Below are positions 44,610 to 57,179 of a DNA stretch of 64,000 nt, piece by piece. Source of the DNA: Kondoa malvinella (Eukaryota; Basidiomycota; Agaricostilbomycetes; Agaricostilbales; Kondoaceae); NCBI GenBank assembly GCA_039545315.1, contig BCIM01000001.1, positions 3,629,783 to 3,693,782 of the forward strand, given 5' to 3'. Under the pieces are notes generated by a model. It did not search any database. It saw only the letters and a list, made by a program, of their open reading frames with translations, and was not told where the DNA came from. The position numbers were made by a program, and so were the translations under genes. Position 1 is the stretch's first letter. Each line of letters begins with the position of its first letter.

Positions 44610-47600
44610 ATGGGAGGCAGACCGCGTAGAAGCGCAAGCAGCCTCGACCCTTCTTTAATCATTGATCAACCTCGAGCACGCAAGTCCACTGAGCATTATC
44701 AACCTCAAGGCAAGAGCTTGCGCATCAAGTTCAACAATGCTGCTCCTCACGGTCGACCTACACGTGCTAGTCGAAGCGTGAATTATGATGAAGATGCTTA
44801 TGGCGAAGAAACGACAAGGCGATTGTCTGCACCTCGCATTACTCGACCTAAACGCGAGTCTTCTACTGCTGTGTACGCTCAGTATAATGATCAGGAGGAG
44901 GAGGAGGAGCTATACGAGGAGGATGATGAAATGTTGGATGCGCCGCATGAGGAACCGAACGAAGATTTGGATCAGGAGATGGATGGTCAAGAGCCTGATC
45001 GTATGCTCTACACATGCACATTGTTCAGTCTGATGCGGTATACCAGAGAATGGCCTAGAAGCAGTACCTAGCCAAGAACAGCTCCAACTAGCTGAAAATG
45101 GCCTACAAGCTGCTGGACTCCCTTCAGAAGATCTAGGAGGTTATGAACCCCTTTCAGAAATTACAGATGTCGTACCCGTGGCAAGAAATGGCCCCCACCC
45201 ACCTCCCGAATCAAATGCCAGCGGTAGCAACTTTGATTTGAGTGAAGATGCAAACCTGTACTCTGAAGATGGCCAGCCTGCTATTCGTGATACTCCTCGC
45301 AGTCGTGGCAAACGAACTGTAGTGCAAGACTCTGATGAAGAAGACACGCTGGCTATTCCTCAACAGGATTACATCTCTCGCAGTGGTCGCTCTACCAAGC
45401 GCAAGATCCTGATGGCCGAGTCGGATGATGACTATGGCGCTGCTCCTCGCGCTTCTACTTCTCGCAAGATTCCTCGTAGACGGTCTAGCAACAATGACTT
45501 CGTGGCTTCTGATGAAGAGGAGGAAATGTCAGACTCGGAAGCAGACTATGGCGCTCGCAGACCAGCGGCTTCTAGGCATCAAGGTCTCATACAGCGTAAA
45601 GCAAAGCGAAAGCAGGAAGAGGAGGATCAGAGACGTCGACTAGCAGCTCAAGCCAAAAAGCCTTCTCGTCGGAATACCCGCAACTCTCGTGCAGCTCTAG
45701 ATACAGAGAACGACGACTACATTCCCGAGCCTGAAGATGAAGAAGATCGACAATACACTTTCCGCGCTCGCAAAAAGCACGTCAACTATGTCCTTCCTAC
45801 CATCGAGCAAATTAACGCCGAAGCAGCAAAGAACCTCAACACCCGCAGAGATAGAAGTGACTTTATCAAGCCGAAGAAATCAAAGAACCTACCGTTCAGC
45901 ATGTCTGGTAGACAGCTCGATGCGCTCTTTGGAAACAAGCCGGAAACATCAGATGATGAAGCTAGAACACCTCGGAAGCGTGGTCTGTTTGGGGCGCCTG
46001 GTATGTTTGGCGGAACTGGAGGGATGCTTTCAGGTGGTGGGATGGATATGAATGGCACTCCAGGCAACTTTGGTCGCGTGGGCAATCAAAGTAGGCTCCT
46101 CTCCACTTTGCACATGACGTCTGACTGATAAGGAGTACAGATCTAGCAGATACAGATCCGTTATCCTCGGCAGTGCCAGTCACTTTCGGCGAAGTAGGCG
46201 GGATGGAGCAACACATTCAACAGCTGAAAGAAATGGTTTCGCTGCCTTTGCTCTATCCAGAAGTCTTTCAACGCTTCAGTATTACACCACCTAGAGGTGT
46301 ACTCTTTCATGGTCCACCTGGAACCGGAAAGACTTTGCTGGCGCGTGCTTTGGCTGCTAGCTGTTCGACGTCGGGTCAAAAGATTTGTAAGTCTACTTTG
46401 GCCTTATTCTCGTACACGCTGATACTTTGAATAAGCGTTCTTCATGCGAAAAGGGGCGGACTGTCTCAGCAAATGGGTCGGAGAAGCGGAAAGGCAGCTT
46501 CGGCTGTTGTTCGAAGAAGCGAAACAAAGCCAACCTAGTATCATTTTCTTTGATGAGATTGATGGTTGGTCGTTTTGTCACGATGTAGAACTTGAGCTGA
46601 TCCAGGATAGGTCTGGCACCGGTTCGAAGTAGCAAGCAAGAACAGATACACGCTTCCATTGTCTCGACCTTACTTGCGCTTATGGATGGCATGGATGGCA
46701 GAGGTCAGTGCAATCTGTATCATCTATGTTCAGGCTCAATCTTTGCGCAGGGCAAGTCGTCGTGATTGGAGCTACGAATCGACCGGATGCTGTCGACCCA
46801 GCACTTCGCCGTCCTGGTCGCTTTGATCGAGAATTCTACTTTCCTCTGCCAAATCGAGACGCCAGGCGACAGATCATTGACATCCACACCAAAGGATGGG
46901 AACCTGGTCTTGAGAGCGACTTTAAGGATGAGTTGGCTGTCATTACCAAAGGCTATGGTGGTGCAGACATACGGGTGCGCATGCTAATCAAGCCTGCTTT
47001 CGCTGTGCTCATGCTGCAGCCAGGCCCTCTGCACTGAAGCTGCTCTGAACGCAGTCCAGCGAAAATACCCTCAGATCTACAAAACCAACGATAGATTGCT
47101 TATCAAACCGGAGACCATCAATGTGACAGCTCGCGACTTCATCATCTCCGCCAAAAGTGAGTGCTCTCTTTGGCGCGTCCAACAAACACTTATACGCACC
47201 TAGACCTCATCCCTTCAACCGCTCGCTCTACTTCTACTTTGGCAGCTCCTCTTCCTGATCACCTGAAGTCGTTACTGCAAGACAGTCTCGAAGCAGCCAA
47301 GTCAACGCTGGGCAAGATCTTGCCAGATGTCAAGAAGATTAGTGTGCTAGAAGAAGCAGAGTTTGAAGAAGACTCGGATGCTGGTTTCGCCAAGGAGAAA
47401 TTGATGCAGAGTGAGCTTCTAGTACATCAGTAGAGTAAGCTGACCCAATGTCTGTCTCAGCCTACGAGACTATGCGTGTATACAGACCGCGACTCGTGGT
47501 CTGCGGCCAGGCAGGCATGGGCCAGTCCTTCTTGGGTCCAGCAATCCTCCATCATCTTGAAGGCTTCCATGTGCAGTCTCTGGACCTTGGTGCTTTAGTC

Positions 47601-49506
47601 GGCGATTCGACAAGGGTTTGTGCCTGTATTGACAGGTCAAAATCAAGCTAAGGCAGTGCTATAGTCAATAGAAGCAGCCTGCGTCCAACTCTTTACCGAA
47701 GCAAAGCGACACAAGCCATCTATTCTGTACATCCCTTCGCTCACCTCATGGTGTTCAGCGGTCAACGAAACAGCTCGCGCTACAGTAAAAGGCATGTTGG
47801 ACAGCATGGATCCTTCAGATCCGATTCTACTATTGGCCGTTGTCGATGGTTCTTACAAAGATGTGCCACCTGACCTCAAAAGCTGGTTTGGGTTCATGAA
47901 GAGCAACAGGATTACTTTGGAGGCGCCCAAAACGGTATGTTAATTGTCCTTTCGCTCAGGAAGTGGCTGACCAGTCTCGGTAGGCCCAGCGTGCTGCTTT
48001 CTTCACCGAAGCAATCGAAAGCATTCGCAGACCGCCAAGCGAGTATCCAGATGCAATGGTCAGGAAGAAACGAGTACTGGAAGAATTGCCCAAAGCTCCA
48101 CCGAGACCGCCGCGGCAGCTGACAGAAGCCGAGTTGCTGGCGCAAGAGCAACATGACGGTCGTTTGAGGGAATACATCAAGTTCAAACTTGGGCCTATTA
48201 TCGCTGAGCTGAAGAAGCGGTATCGCCGATTTGCTAAGCCCATTGGCGTAGGTGCTGCTGTGTTGTTGCTGAGTCATAGAGCTGACCTGATCCTATACAG
48301 GATGACTACGAAGAACCGCCCGAGTCTCCACCAAAAGCGCTCCCGCCAGCACCGACCGAGCCGATCGACCTCGATGCCATTCCAGACTCTGAAGCACCAC
48401 AGCCTGAAGTAGAGGATCCACTCAATCAACAACCTGCTGATAGCTCAATCACTGCTTTACCGCATCCAGACATCGAGAAACCAGCAGAGCCTGAAGCTGA
48501 AGCTGAAGCACCAGCCGCCGCGCCTGTAACGAGTCGCCCTACAGCACGCTACGTCGACGTCGACTTGGACAAAATCAATCTTTCGCTTTACTATGACGAA
48601 TACCTTACGCCAGACGAGTTCATCAAGGATGTGCGGCACATCGTCAATAATGCTTCGCTTGACCCTGATCCAGAGATGTTCGCTCGAGCTGGGATGATGC
48701 TCAATCATGCGCAAATCATGCTCGACCAAGTCTGCGACTATCAATTCCAGCTCGAATGCGCTCGCATGGCTGCACGAGAAAAGAATAGGCAGCAAGTTGC
48801 CAAAGAAAAGGCACTGGCTGCAGAAAAGGCTAAAGCGACAGCTGAAGCACTGCCGAAAGACACGTCACCGCAAGATGCCCACGACAAGTCGCTAAAAAGG
48901 CCTAGGAGCGGGACAGATCAGGAAGGATCAGGAGACGAGCAGCCAGAGAAGCGGAGCAAGGTCGATCAGCCTGATTCGACTAGCGGCGCTATGCAAGAGG
49001 ACGACCCTTTCTCTGTTCCTCAACCATCGGCAACCATAGCGCAAACGCCGGTGGATAGCACTGTACCAGCCGCTCAAGCAATGGAGTTAGACGAGGCGAT
49101 TCGCAAACAATCGCCTTTGGAGACCAACATCACCCAGACTCGCGAAGAGCCAGCAATGGGGGCAAACAGCCCTACGCCTACTGCTACGAATGCACTGCCA
49201 ATTCCGAACACTAACAATGATCCTCCTTCAATGCAAGAGAAGGCCCCGACGCCGGAACCTTTACCACCTTTGATTATACCTGAAGAGGATCTATCAGCAC
49301 TTGAATACGCTCTTGGACATTCTACGGATGGTCTGGCTGTAGATCACTTGGAACAGCTCAGGGCGGCAATCTACGATTCGACATGGCGAGCGCGCAAAGA
49401 CTGGGACAAGACTGATCTGGTCGAAGAGCTACGAGAGACGTTACCCGAATTTGTGGGGGAATGTAAAGCGCACCAGAGGGAATTGCAAAGAGAAGAAGAG
49501 CTGTAG
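44610..49506 (+). CDS. YTA7: Yta7/Abo1/ATAD2-type chromatin AAA ATPase with bromodomain-like region
   Basis: Nuclear AAA ATPase that controls histone H3-H4 and nucleosome density. The first 480 residues are disordered, with acidic runs ([20 protein letters not shown]) and many Ser-Asp-Glu clusters. AAA1 has Walker [40 protein letters not shown], Walker [41 protein letters not shown] and an arginine-finger region. AAA2 is degenerate: [18 protein letters not shown] has Gln where Walker A Lys should be, as is usual in this family. The bromodomain-like part starts about 48560 ([50 protein letters not shown]). An acidic, Pro-rich tail and a conserved-looking C-terminal helix bundle close the protein, with TAG at 49504-49506. 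About nine introns. Domain order and length (about 1450 residues) fit the family. Confidence 0.93.
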
Positions 49507-49552
49507 GACCATTTGTATCGGTTGTACTTCAAGAACACATTGTATCAATAGT

Positions 49553-51519
49553 CTAGCACGAACACAGCATTGACCAAAAGCACCCCGAATACGAAACACA
49601 CGCCAACTGTAACGCTTTCATTAGTCTAGACCTGTGCAGAGTGCTTCGCGTACTCTGCCTATCACCGCTGCCGCTGTCAGGCATGCTTGCTGGCAAAGAC
49701 GGTTTCGTGACCCGGCTAGAACTGGTCTGCAACTTCTCCGAGGCGGAAATACGAGTCGGCTCTTCGTCTCTGCCAGATTCCGGCTCGAGTTTGCCTTCTC
49801 TAGCTGTTGACTGGCCCTCGTCTTCCTTGCCATTGCCAGACGCCTTTAGATCATTATCCGAAAGTCCCATTGTTTCTTCGCCTGGGAAGCCATCCTCTCC
49901 TGTCCGTGCAGGCCTGTTGTCTTGTTCGTTTGCTAGGTCTTCGTCCGAGTTGGCCTCATTGCCTGCTGTGGCCTTTTCGAGCATCGCGTCTTTACCAGGG
50001 CTGGTCTGCGCATCTTCGGTCCTGCTGGTATTCTGAGCACTAGAGTATATAGCAGGACCAGCTGATCGGGATGTCAGCAATAGAAGAGCCGGAAGATAGA
50101 GAGCTTACGCATAACATATGTAGGAAATTCATCTGGCTCGTACCAGTCCCAAAAGTCGAGGAACAAACTATGCTGGCGTCAGCGTAGCCAAGAATGGTGA
50201 CACTTGGTCGCTCACCTTGGATCGTCCTCTTGATAGGCTCCGGGGAAAGAAACAAGCGATTCTTCTTCTGGTTCAACGCTTCCGCCGCCGTTAATCATGA
50301 TCTGCTGGCAAGAGGGATACTGCCGCAGATCTCGACTGAGTGATCGATATGGCATACGTCACAACTTCCGTACGAATTGAGGAGCATTCGCGTAATGCAA
50401 CGAGATAATCTCATGTCGAGCAATATATGCACCTGACGGAAGCTCTGCGGGAATGGTGGTCGACCAATAGCCATCGATATTGATGCGCTGCTGGTAAGAG
50501 TCCGGAAAGTTGTCTCCAGCGTCTTGCTCTGCATCAGGATCGCCGCTCAAAGGACCATTCTTGCCAAAGGTTCCTTCGCATCGAATCAGCAAGTCTCCAG
50601 AGTAGCATAGAATGCAGTACCCTGGAAGCCTGCTTCATCACTTTCAAGGGGTATTAGGCCGACATAGAGGCGACACAAAAGTAGACATACATTTTGAACC
50701 AGACTTTCGCCTTCTTGGGTTCAAAGGTCGAGCAGTCGTCATTCTCGCAGCGTGCCAGATACCTTCAACAAGCCTAAGCTTCTGTCAATACACAGGCGGA
50801 AGATACTCACGTGAAGACTGGACCAGACTAAAGAAAACGTGAGAATGTGTGCAGCCTGAGACGTGTTACTGACATGTCCAATCGGCCACCGGTCGTCTGG
50901 GACGCTCCCTGAGCAATGATTAGCGCTTGTTTACAGCTGTGGAATAGTAAGCCTCGTACAATAGAACTTGATGTCCGAGCCAGCAGTGATTGGTATTGAA
51001 GCGCCAGCAGGTCTGGCATATCCGTCCGCGAGCGCCTGATTAGTACACCAGTGAGGTTCGGTAAAGCGTAATCGACGATGGTCTTACATTTCCGCATTGC
51101 AGCGATTCTGAGGTAACGTCTTCGACTGGATCGCCCTGATAGTCTGGGCAAGTTTAGTCAGAGATGCTCACTGCACGGCAAGACTGACTTACATATCCTG
51201 AAAGAAAAGATCATTCAAAGGCCGGTAAATACGCAGTTCCGAAACATTCCCTCACCTTGTTGGGTGATCGTCGGGATCTGCATTCTCGTAATCATCCTTG
51301 GAGCTTGCAGAAGTTGTTAGCAGGTCTTTCGACTGAGTTCAATATGGCAAATTTACCACCACGGATTCCAAGTCTCATATTCTTTCCCGTCACTACAAAG
51401 CTTGAGCTACAGTCTCGGTTGTCATGTAGAGGCACATACGCTTCGCACTTGCTCACAAAGCCATGCGCGGATACACGAGTAACCACCAAAGCAATACCAA
51501 AGAGCAGCAGGCGCATCAT
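49553..51519 (-). CDS. AA9 lytic polysaccharide monooxygenase with acidic C-terminal extension
   Basis: Secreted copper enzyme that oxidatively cleaves cellulose-type glycans. The ATG at 51519 gives a signal peptide (MMRLLLFGIALVVTRVSA) followed by His-Gly-Phe-Val, so cleavage would expose the His1 of the copper 'histidine brace'. AA9 landmarks: DPVEDVTSESLQCGN, PAGASIPITAGSDIKFYW, GHSGPVFTYLARCENDDC (second copper His), VWFKM, TIPAELPSGAYIARHEIIS and LHYANAPQFYPSCQQIMING (axial Tyr and the SCxQ motif). Joining these needs about ten short introns. Behind the catalytic domain is a 140-residue Ser/Glu/Asp-rich low-complexity tail, ending in a mildly hydrophobic stretch. An alternative frame of the last 80 nt gives a more clearly hydrophobic end (GVCFVFGVLLVNAVFVLD). 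A GPI-type anchor is possible but not shown. No CBM1 seen. Confidence 0.85.
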
Positions 51520-52042
51520 TGGTCGAAGTAAGCTCAATCACTGAGCGATTCAAAGACAAGCCAAAGTAGGTAGAGCAAGCAGAAGCGGATGGTACCTTGA
51601 GCTCAGGCTTGGGAAGGAAAGCAGAATCGCAACCTTGAAGGATGACACGTTCTGACGTTGGACGGAAGTTTGAACAGCTGTGAGAAGATTACTTCTCGCG
51701 ACTCTCTACCAGAGCTTGACCTTAAAGTTTGCCAGTGTAGAAGATAGGATCATATTTCAGCCTGGAAACATGGCCACCGAAAGGTTCAGGCTCGAAATAG
51801 ATCAAAGAGCTGTAGGCGCAGACAATTTGTGACAGATCGGAGCAAGACATTCTACGAGGAAGGAGAGGGGAAGGGGTGTAGACAGGAGCAGAAACGGAAG
51901 GCGTCAAACATTATACGAGCAAGAGAAGTCGAAATGCACAAGATCTATATACTCCGGACAGGTCAGTCACTTCTGGTTCATTGATCGAACAGCAAAATCA
52001 CCTCTTCTACCCTGAGCGTTTGGCATTCACTCCCAAAAAGAC
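51520..52042. other. Intergenic; one small open frame of doubtful meaning
   Basis: About 0.5 kb upstream of the AA9 gene. A 61-codon minus-strand frame (51722-51907) containing SQIVCAYSSLIYFEPEPFGG has no recognisable domain. The region probably contains the LPMO promoter and the 3' end of the NDUFA11-like transcript. Confidence 0.35.
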
Positions 52043-52743
52043 CTAATCTACACTAATTCCTCTCCGTTCCAGCTGCGCCGTGTTAACCGAGTCTGCGAGC
52101 GAGCGCTTTTTGAAATGAGCCAAACGAGCTTCTTCCCTTTCTTCTCTGTTCAAGTGTCGCCTGTTGCTGCTGAGTGTACTTCCTGCTGCGTCGAAAGTCC
52201 CTATCACGGTGCCGACTATCTGATTTGGAGGAAACAAGAATTAGTGCTGTATATCGAGTGAGACGAAGGAGGAAGACTGACGGCGCACGCTCCGAACGCT
52301 GCTGGCAATGACCTCTGCTTCATACCAGCCATAAATCCAGCCGCACAACCGCCCCTAATGCACCCAGATCAGACATGCAAGCATAAAGAGCTGTTCAAAC
52401 TGACGCTACACCATTCCAAGCATCATCCGTTTCCCTGAAATTAGCCATTGTCGAATCTACCAATGTGAAACCAGCGCCCATAGCGGTAAAGAGACCAATC
52501 GTCCCTCCCGTTCTGGTAAAGACACCTTTTGCTCCTTCATTATGTTTGTGCAGTGAATTTTGAATGGCCGATACGAATGTGCCTACTAGAGCTGATTGCA
52601 GACCAACTTGTGTACCACAATTGATTAGACAGTAGAAGGGGAGGGGGATAAGAAAGAGGCATACCTTTGAATGTACGAGCGATAGTGTCTCGAGCTGTGA
52701 AATCTGCAGTTGCATTGGTCGCTACTGGACCTGAAGAAGCCAT
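52043..52743 (-). CDS. Complex I subunit NDUFA11-like (Tim17/Tim22/Tim23 family fold)
   Basis: Small inner-mitochondrial-membrane protein. The ATG at 52743 gives MASSGPVATNATADFTARDT and IARTFKV, joined to GLQSALVGTFVSAIQNSLHK, GVFTRTGGTIGLFTAMGAGF and TLVDSTMANFRETDDAWNGV. Then a GCAAGFMAGMK-type Gly-rich helix leads to a tail (IGTFDAAGSTLSSNRRHLNR) and TAG at 52043-52045. Four hydrophobic Gly-rich segments match the Tim17-domain family. The best fit is the accessory complex I subunit NDUFA11/NUO-21.3, because of the short soluble C-terminus and the FRETDDAWN-like loop. A Tim22-type translocase component cannot be fully excluded. Four introns. Confidence 0.65.
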
Positions 52744-53114
52744 TGTGGGATTGTAGAGCTTTGGCTTGCTAGGTAGGGAGAAATGCGAGAGTGTGTCTAT
52801 TTGGCCGAATGTCGAGGTGAATTGGTATCGCTGTTGATGGTTTGTGCGAAAGGAAAGGCGATTTGAGAGTTACAGCAGCGCCTGGCTCGTGTTTCCAAAA
52901 TGAGAAGTAGGCCGAGCAAGAGCAACTTGTAACTCGGTCATGCACCAGATTGACGTGGGACTCTGCAGGGATTCATACTACATGTCTTCCACTCTCTATC
53001 CCATTATTGATACCCTCAAGTAATGGCAGAGCGAATGTCATGGGCCGATACAATACACTCAACCCGAAGCCATCCATGCAATAGTAAGATGCCCAAGCGA
53101 CCAGCGCTAATTGC
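52744..53114. other. Intergenic, no gene seen
   Basis: About 0.37 kb between the NDUFA11-like gene (its promoter side) and the 3' end of the nudC gene. Nothing recognised. Confidence 0.4.
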
Positions 53115-53965
53115 TTAACCCATTTTAGCATTGGAAAAGTCCATCTCTGGATGCTGAGCTTGAAATTTGGCCAACATCTGGTCAATCAGTAGCTCAGAGT
53201 GAGTCAAGAGAGAGAGAGATGGTTGAGGTGACTTGCCTCTTGCTTCTTGAGCTCATCCGAAGTTGGCTTCCCCATTTGCTAGTACATAGCATTAGATCGA
53301 AGACGAGCAGAAGAGTATACGAATGACATACCTTTTGCTGGTTATCAAACATCATCTTTTCAACCATTGCTCTCGTCTCGCCATCCAAATCTGATAGTTT
53401 AGAATTGTCTGGTTGAATCTTTGTCGTGTCGATAGTAGGACCACCTTGAATGACGCAGTTCCACCATTGTTGCTGGTTTGCTTTTTCGAGATGCAACATG
53501 ATTTCACGCTGGTCATCTAAAACAACAGGGTGGAAAAGAGAAAAGGGGGAAGAAACAGAATAAGGAGCCGAAACAGAGTCGAGAACAGAGAAAGAGCAAG
53601 TAACCTAGTGTCCAAGTAGAATCGTCCAGTTTGACATCATGACACAATTTGCCATCAATGATGCACTCGTCCGAACCCTTGAGCGCGACTTTGAGCGAAG
53701 ATTTCTTGATTTCGACAACGAGTTGTTTCCCTCTTGTACCTGCTGGGACAGGAATGACCAAATCGACATCACCCAGAGTTTGTCGCCATTTGTAAGGTAG
53801 GCTAGCTTGACCTGCTTTTTCGTGAGCTGACCTTGCAGCTTCGTATTCTGCTTGTTCTTCCTCTGAATTAGACAATCTGAGTGCATATTGTATATTAGAG
53901 GTCATGTCAAACTTACCGGTGAGCTTGTCGAGGTCTGCTTGAGTTTTCGTCGCGAATTCGGCCAT
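53115..53965 (-). CDS. nudC: Nuclear movement protein NudC
   Basis: Dynein-pathway co-chaperone with a p23/CS domain. The ATG at 53965 gives [20 protein letters not shown]; an Ala/Glu-rich helix follows, then the CS domain: [64 protein letters not shown], and after an intron [20 protein letters not shown] and [20 protein letters not shown]. The C-terminal NudC signature is present ([53 protein letters not shown]). Stop TAA at 53115-53117. Four or five short introns. Length about 200 residues, as in fungal NudC. Divergent from the PIAS gene (305 bp). Confidence 0.93.
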
Positions 53966-54270
53966 ACTACTCCTATTGCTCAACTACTAGTACTGCTTGG
54001 GACAGCTCGTTTTGACGTGACCAATCGGCGGAACAGGCCGAGCAGAGGCAGCTCGCGCAAAAGAAAAACAGAGACGAGTCGAGTCCCAAGCTTGTCTCGG
54101 AACAAAGACTTGCAGCAAAGCACTCGGACCCGAGCAACGACGCGCTGGTAGCTGATCTAGCGCTGGCCAAAAGGTCAAGGCATCGCCAGGAAGAGGCGAT
54201 TTCTCCCTTGCCGCGAAACTTGAAGCAGTCTCTATTGGCGATAGTTAGAGTACAGAGTCTCCCTCTTTAT

Positions 54271-57038
54271 ATGCGCCAGTACCCTTGGCAGGCTCCCTTT
54301 CCTTTTCAACACACGCAACAGCAGCAGCTGCAACAGCCAAACTCGTTTCCCAACTATCCGCATCAGCACCAGCGTCAGGCTACCGTATCTAACCCATACC
54401 AAGCTCCTGCGTACTCTCCTTGGCCACAGCAACAGTTTCAGTACCCTGCTCAGCCCTACTACCAGCAACCTGCACAGTCAGCCAATCCCTGGCATTACGC
54501 TGCACCTCCTGCCCCTCCTTCGATCTGGAACGAGTCAACACAACGACCAGCTTATTCTCAGTGGCCTCCTCCGCGACCACCGCATCAAGTAATTCAAGTT
54601 CAACCGCCTAGTAGTCCATCAGCGCCAACTTTCGATCAAGAATCATCTCGTCCACCCTCCCGAAGATCTTCTGTTGATCCATACGTGGCTCTCTCGGTTC
54701 CAAACAGTCGTCCTCCATCTATCCAACCGCCCTCTAGAACACCTTCTGCTGGTTCAGCGCAATCCGATTTCTTGCACCCTTTGAACGAGGATAATCTCGA
54801 CTACCATACTTTCACCATGTCTGCCGTTACAGATTTCAGCGACTATGATGTGCGCTTTGTACATGAAAGGCTCACTTTCCAGCTGACCGTATCATAGGTG
54901 ACTGTTCGAAACGTCAGCAGACTCACAGTTGATCGTCTCAAGAATGTGTTGCGTCATATGAACTTGCGTCTACATCACGGACATCGAATGAGCGGTCTGA
55001 AGGCGGAATTGGCCGGTCGTGTTCGTGCTGCTCTCGAAGACTCAAAGACTCAGCAAGATCTAGTAGCGTACAACGAGATTCGACGAGCTGTCATTAGCCC
55101 AGCCAATATTTCAGTCGGTTCAGTAGCGAGTGATACTACTGCTTCACAGACTGGCGCTTCCACTTCGGCAGCACCTCAAGCTTCAACTTCAGCTGCTCCG
55201 TATGTACCGCCTGCCGCAGCTGCTCCTCCACCACCTGCCCCTGCAACATACACTCGTCCTACACCCACTGCACCAGCCGCATACAGTATACCAGGTCGTC
55301 AACCCCAAACCTATGGTTTCAATCAATTCAACAATGGTGTGCCTGCAAGTACTGCTCCAGCTACTTCGACTGCTCCACCTGCTCGGCTCATGCCTTTTGG
55401 TGCTCAGCAAGCTTGGAGAGGCGCTAATGCACCGGCTGCATCTACTTCTGCACCCGCGCCACCACCTGCTGCTAATGCTCCGCCTATCAATTTCCGAACC
55501 AATCCCTTCTTTAAAGTATCTGAGGCTGTTTCGAGCATTGCTGTTTGTCCAAGTCAGTCAGCCCCACTGTGCGATTGCATGTTCTGAATGCGTTGTGTGC
55601 AGAAGCCCCATCTGGTGATCGCAAGAGCACAGTAGCTACCATCAACTTGAATGATCATCAAAGACAATTACTTCTTGATGCAAGAAACAATGCTACCAAA
55701 CCGCAATACCAGCTCCGACTCTTTTGCACTTCGGAAAATTTCTTTTCTTTACCCGTCTCGTCTTATCCTTACGGTCGAGTCGCTACCAACCAACCTTTTG
55801 GACCTGCTCCAGTCGAGTTTCCTACTACTAGCGAATTAAAGCTCAACCATACGCCTTTGAATGTGAATTTGCGAGGAATAAAAAAAAAGGAAGGATCGAC
55901 TGTCCCGCCTGATTTGGGCAAGACGGTGAATGGCTTGAAAGCGTTGAATTTAGATGCGCATGCTACGAATAGGGTCGAACTGGTTTATATCAATTCAGAC
56001 AAGGTGAGGGTCATGATTTGTGAAGAGTTGGATTTTGGGCTGATCAAGTGAGCGGTTTAGAAATACTTTTTCATTGTCAATTTGGTCGAATATCGTGATA
56101 CGAGTCATCAAGTGAGGGAATTGCAAAAGGGTAAAGTTAAAGCGAAAGATGAAGTAGCTCAAGCGAGTGAGTCGACCGATACAACTATAGAAAGTGCAGC
56201 TGATACGGTCTGACAGTCATCGCGTCCAACTCTGATGAGGACATTGTTGCTACTTCGTCCGTCTTGAACTTGAAATGTCCTGTAGGCAGCCTCGTTTCAC
56301 GATGAGGATTTCGCACTGACATTGTGACAGCTCACCTTTATCCGAATGACGAACCCGACTCGATCAATCAAGTGCTCACACATCCAATGCTTTGATGCTG
56401 AATCCTTCTTTTCGATGATGGAGCAAACGCCAATCTTTAATTGTCCCGTTTGCAACAAGTTGTTGAATGTCGAAGATCTGATTATTGATGGGTGAGTTAA
56501 CACTAGCGAGCCACACGAGAGCTTAGCTGAGCTTGGTTGGTGCAGATACACTCAAGACATTATTAGGACTGTGCCTTCTTCGTATGATGCGGTTGTCGTA
56601 GAAATCGACGCGACTTGGCGAACAGAAGATAACAAGTGCGGCACGAATGCCAAAGTCGGTACAATCCCATCTCGAGCTGCTACCGAGGAAGTCAAGCCTC
56701 GACCCAACCTATCAAGGAATGGTTCGACCAACGGAGCTACGAATGGTCGACCTGCTGATTCCGTTCATATATTGGACGATTCGGATGATGATCCGCCTCA
56801 ACGAGCACCTCGCGATTCTGCCATCAGTTCCAATGGCGGTGGAAACGGAGGAGGAGCGACCAAGAAGGCTGGCGCGGTGATTGATTTGACGTTATCGGAT
56901 GATGAGGATGAGCCTGCAAGTGGGAGCGGAGTACCTCAAGTGGCTGGACAGAAGCGTGCTGGATCAGATTATGGTCTAGCTCCTCCGCCAGCCAACAGGC
57001 CTCGCTACGACCCATACGGTCAATTCGGTGGGTATTGA
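54271..57038 (+). CDS. PIAS/Siz-type SUMO E3 ligase
   Basis: Nuclear SUMO ligase. The first ATG in the frame is at 54271, opening a 190-residue Gln/Pro/Tyr/Ser-rich N-terminus. After the intron 54850-54897 comes a SAP-type DNA-binding helix pair (LTVDRLKNVLRHMNLRLHHG, RMSGLKAELAGRV). A low-complexity Ala/Pro linker leads to the PINIT domain (NPFFKVSEAVSSIAVCP, YQLRLFCTSENFFSLP, IKKKEGSTVPPDLGKTVNGL). The SP-RING follows: LNLKCPLTFIRMTNPTRSIK, CSHIQCFDAESFF and PIFNCPVCNKLLNVEDLIID, with the C/C/H/C/C/C zinc ligands visible. A SUMO-interacting motif is seen near the C-terminus (VIDLTLSDDEDE). Stop at 57036-57038. About six introns. In yeasts the SAP precedes the PINIT and here it is far from the N-terminus because of the long Gln-rich extension. 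Confidence 0.92.
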
Positions 57039-57179
57039 TTCGGACACAAGACTGGCGTTCCTGTGTTGTGGGCATTGTGTGACTGAATGGGATACCGAGT
57101 AGATTATACATGTAGACTAAAAGACACCTTTGCATCTTGTCATGTTATTTTGACCCGACGAGCTTGTCTTCCAGCAATC

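Noticed and set aside
49641..50043. Plus-strand open frame of 131 codons antisense to the AA9 tail
   Set aside because: Ser/Pro/Leu-rich mirror of the low-complexity acidic tail. Nothing supports an independent gene.
54300..54480. Gln-rich stretch as a possible microsatellite expansion
   Set aside because: The codons are mixed and interrupted by Pro, Asn and Tyr; it is ordinary low-complexity coding sequence of the PIAS N-terminus.
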